NCBI GenBank assembly: GCA_020201295.1
Contig: JAIVHA010000194.1
Location: 1 to 6,984, forward strand
Origin: Lysobacteraceae bacterium
GTDB taxonomy: Bacteria > Pseudomonadota > Gammaproteobacteria > DSM-19610
Length of the DNA: 6,984 nucleotides
Reading direction: 5' to 3'
Position numbers and translations under genes: made by a program. The notes beneath the pieces were generated by a model, which was not told the origin of the DNA, searched no databases, and saw nothing but the letters and a program-made list of their open reading frames with translations. Of this stretch, positions 5,602 to 6,984 are shown piece after piece; the stretch's first letter is position 1, and every line of letters begins with the position of its first letter.

Positions 5602-5792
5602 GAGCCTGTCGGACTTAGGCGATCGTAGCGAGCAAGGTGGGAGAGCGAGGACAGTTTTTCGATCGTTTGAGGAGAATAGCCGTAGCTATTCGACGAAAAG
5701 GATCGGAAAAATGGACCGACGACTGCATGGATGCAGGAGGTAGAGCAACGCATGGAGCAGTTGCCGAGATCAGTCCTGAGTCCGACAGGCTC
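5602..5792. mobile_element. 191-bp MITE-like foldback element with 18-bp terminal inverted repeats and CTAG target duplication
   Basis: The left end GAGCCTGTCGGACTTAGG (5602-5619) and the right end (5775-5792) are inverted copies differing at one of 18 positions. Both are flanked by CTAG (5598-5601 and 5793-5796), fitting a 4-bp target duplication. Inside is a second imperfect inverted repeat: TTTTTCGATCGTTTGAGG (from 5655) pairs with the stretch running back from about 5711. This closes on GAATAGC-CGTA-GCTATTC (5674-5691), with further hairpins at 5723-5736 and 5745-5764. No transposase is encoded, so it would move only by a transposase in trans. YTAR-type target duplications are known for some IS5 and IS701 relatives; that link is inference. 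Both flanking CTAG copies carry the stop codons of the converging genes. Confidence 0.85.
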
Positions 5793-5796
5793 CTAG
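5793..5796. repeat. Right CTAG direct repeat (probable target-site duplication)
   Basis: CTAG directly follows the right terminal inverted repeat. On the minus strand bases 5795-5793 read TAG, the stop codon of the kelch-like gene. It is identical to the left copy at 5598-5601. Confidence 0.65.
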
Positions 5797-6950
5797 CCGC
5801 CCCAGCGGTAAGCCCAGGTGCGACGTCCCGAAGCGTAGGTGGTCCTGAAGATGTACAAGGCATGGACCGGGTCGTAGACAAGCGCCTTGCCGTCCAGGGT
5901 GCCGATCGCAAGCTCAGGATTCGCGCTCTTCATGCGCCGTTCGTGCCAGCGTTTTGCCAAGGGATCGAAAGCAAAAATCCTGCCTCCGCGCACCCCGCCC
6001 CCGATCAGACGATTGGCCGCATCGTAGGCCCAGGCCTCGGTAACGGGTGCGCGCGGCAGTTCCAGGTCGGCAACACGCCGGATCGAGGAAGCCGAAGGCT
6101 TCTCCCGGTCGAAATGCACTTCCCAGACACCGGGCGTACGCGAGGTCAGGGCCATGGCATAGAAGCGGTCATTGGGTGGAAAGTACACCAGCGACACCCC
6201 CTTGCCGGTGCGCAGGTCAGGCTCGTCGATGGCCACATGGGCGCTGTAACGGCCGTCCACCGGATCGACCGAGCCGATCCCCCCGCTATGGCTGACCAAC
6301 AGGATGCGGCCACTGACCGGGTCGGTCTCGGCACCGGTTTCAAAACCGACGGCGGGCGTGTCCGTAAAGCGCCAGCGCCCCGTATCCGGTTGGTAGGCGG
6401 CAAAGGTGCCGCGGGCGATCACATAGGGCGACGCATCATCGTCCGCGACCGGGGGCAGCTTGTTACAGCCACGACCGCGCCCCTGCATCCTGGCCAGCAT
6501 CCATAACTCGCTCGGGCGCCCCGCCATGGCCAGCAGATCATAGCTGTGCCGGCTGATGGGATGCCCCGACGAGATCCACAGGGCCCGCTCCCGGTCGACA
6601 TTTTCGAGGCTGCGGTCCTTGCAGGGGGTCGGCGGGTAGGCCGGCGTCCAACGCAGGGAGGAGAAATCGAATTCATCCACATCATCGCGATAGGTGGCGG
6701 CATGGCCGCCACCGAACAGCAATATCCGGTGGCGCTCGCCATCGTAGACCATCCCGCTATAGGCCGTATTCGTCGCACAAATGGGCCAGGGTTCGCATTG
6801 GTAGGCGCCCAGGTCGAAGGCAACATGATCGGGGATCGCGGCGAGCACGGGATTCCGCTCGGGGACGAGAGTGCGCGCACCGTCCCCGGCCGCCAGCGCT
6901 GCGCTGACGCTCAGCAGGAAAGCCAAACCCCAATGCCACGTCCGTCCCAT
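5793..6950 (-). CDS. Exported kelch-like beta-propeller protein, unknown function
   Basis: The 385-residue product has a typical Sec signal peptide: MGRTWHW, a hydrophobic core LAFLLSVSAALA, and a likely cut after about Ala20-Ala21, so it should be periplasmic or secreted. The mature part resembles kelch/galactose-oxidase-type beta-propellers. Repeats of the form 'YDxxxxRILLFGGG...D...FDFSSLRW' are seen at residues 66-101, with later blade-like segments at 184-194 (AAYQPDTGRWR), 207-220 (AETDPVSGRILLVS), 303-319 and 326-335 (FAFDPLAKRW). Four cysteines (52, 58, 110, 162), all in the N-terminal half, could form disulfides in the periplasm. No catalytic residues can be assigned; binding or scaffolding is as likely as enzyme activity. 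A strong AAGGAG (6962-6967) lies 11 nt before the ATG. The stop TAG falls in the CTAG flanking the adjacent mobile element. The promoter is outside the window. Confidence 0.8.
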   Translation of the reverse strand: MGRTWHWGLAFLLSVSAALAAGDGARTLVPERNPVLAAIPDHVAFDLGAYQCEPWPICATNTAYSGMVYDGERHRILLFGGGHAATYRDDVDEFDFSSLRWTPAYPPTPCKDRSLENVDRERALWISSGHPISRHSYDLLAMAGRPSELWMLARMQGRGRGCNKLPPVADDDASPYVIARGTFAAYQPDTGRWRFTDTPAVGFETGAETDPVSGRILLVSHSGGIGSVDPVDGRYSAHVAIDEPDLRTGKGVSLVYFPPNDRFYAMALTSRTPGVWEVHFDREKPSASSIRRVADLELPRAPVTEAWAYDAANRLIGGGVRGGRIFAFDPLAKRWHERRMKSANPELAIGTLDGKALVYDPVHALYIFRTTYASGRRTWAYRWGG

Positions 6951-6984
6951 ATTGCACCCATCTCCTTAGTCCACGCGGCGACCC

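Noticed and set aside
5615..5911. A 98-codon minus-strand open frame crossing the mobile element
   Set aside because: It begins antisense-frame inside the kelch-like gene and runs through the foldback repeat. It does not resemble a transposase.
5637..6506. A 289-codon plus-strand open frame from inside the mobile element into the kelch-like gene
   Set aside because: It is antisense to the kelch-like gene, which has a signal peptide, ribosome binding site and family features; the composition is shadow-like.

Overview
The window looks like chromosomal DNA from a GC-rich gammaproteobacterium. The clues are an IscR with the enterobacterial cysteine pattern, a YqiB-like DUF1249 protein, a DUF938 methyltransferase remnant and a DUF4202 protein. 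The combination would suit the Chromatiales/Ectothiorhodospiraceae area, but that placement is inference from gene content and base composition only. No rRNA, tRNA or CRISPR array is visible.

Layout. (1) Bases 1-1453 hold the body of an iron-containing alcohol dehydrogenase whose N-terminus lies off the window. At about base 1000 it joins, out of frame, the C-terminal part of a DUF938 SAM-methyltransferase-like gene. Both genes are incomplete at the join, so this is either a deletion scar or an assembly chimera. (2) Bases 1493-3013 run on the minus strand: a YqiB-like DUF1249 protein, then iscR with its own promoter, a near-consensus type 1 IscR operator and a probable terminator, then a 53-residue predicted membrane protein. 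No iscS/iscU follows iscR. (3) Bases 3176-4810 (+) encode a complete PGM1-type phosphoglucomutase, divergent from DUF1249; the spacer between them carries a 14-bp perfect palindrome. (4) Bases 4848-4925 hold an inverted array of CGCAAAG heptamers. (5) Bases 4996-5601 (+) encode a DUF4202 protein, and bases 5793-6950 (-) encode an exported kelch-like beta-propeller protein. The two genes converge on a 191-bp MITE-like foldback element flanked by CTAG direct repeats, and each CTAG copy supplies the stop codon of the adjacent gene.

How the genes work together. I see no single pathway. IscR senses Fe-S status and should repress itself through the operator seen here. Phosphoglucomutase links glucose-6-phosphate to glucose-1-phosphate for glycogen, sugar-nucleotide and polysaccharide synthesis. 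DUF1249, DUF4202, the small membrane protein and the kelch-like protein have no function that can be read from the sequence. The most informative features are non-coding: the CTAG-flanked element, the IscR operator of a stand-alone iscR, and the ADH/DUF938 junction. I found no convincing evidence of a new multi-gene system.
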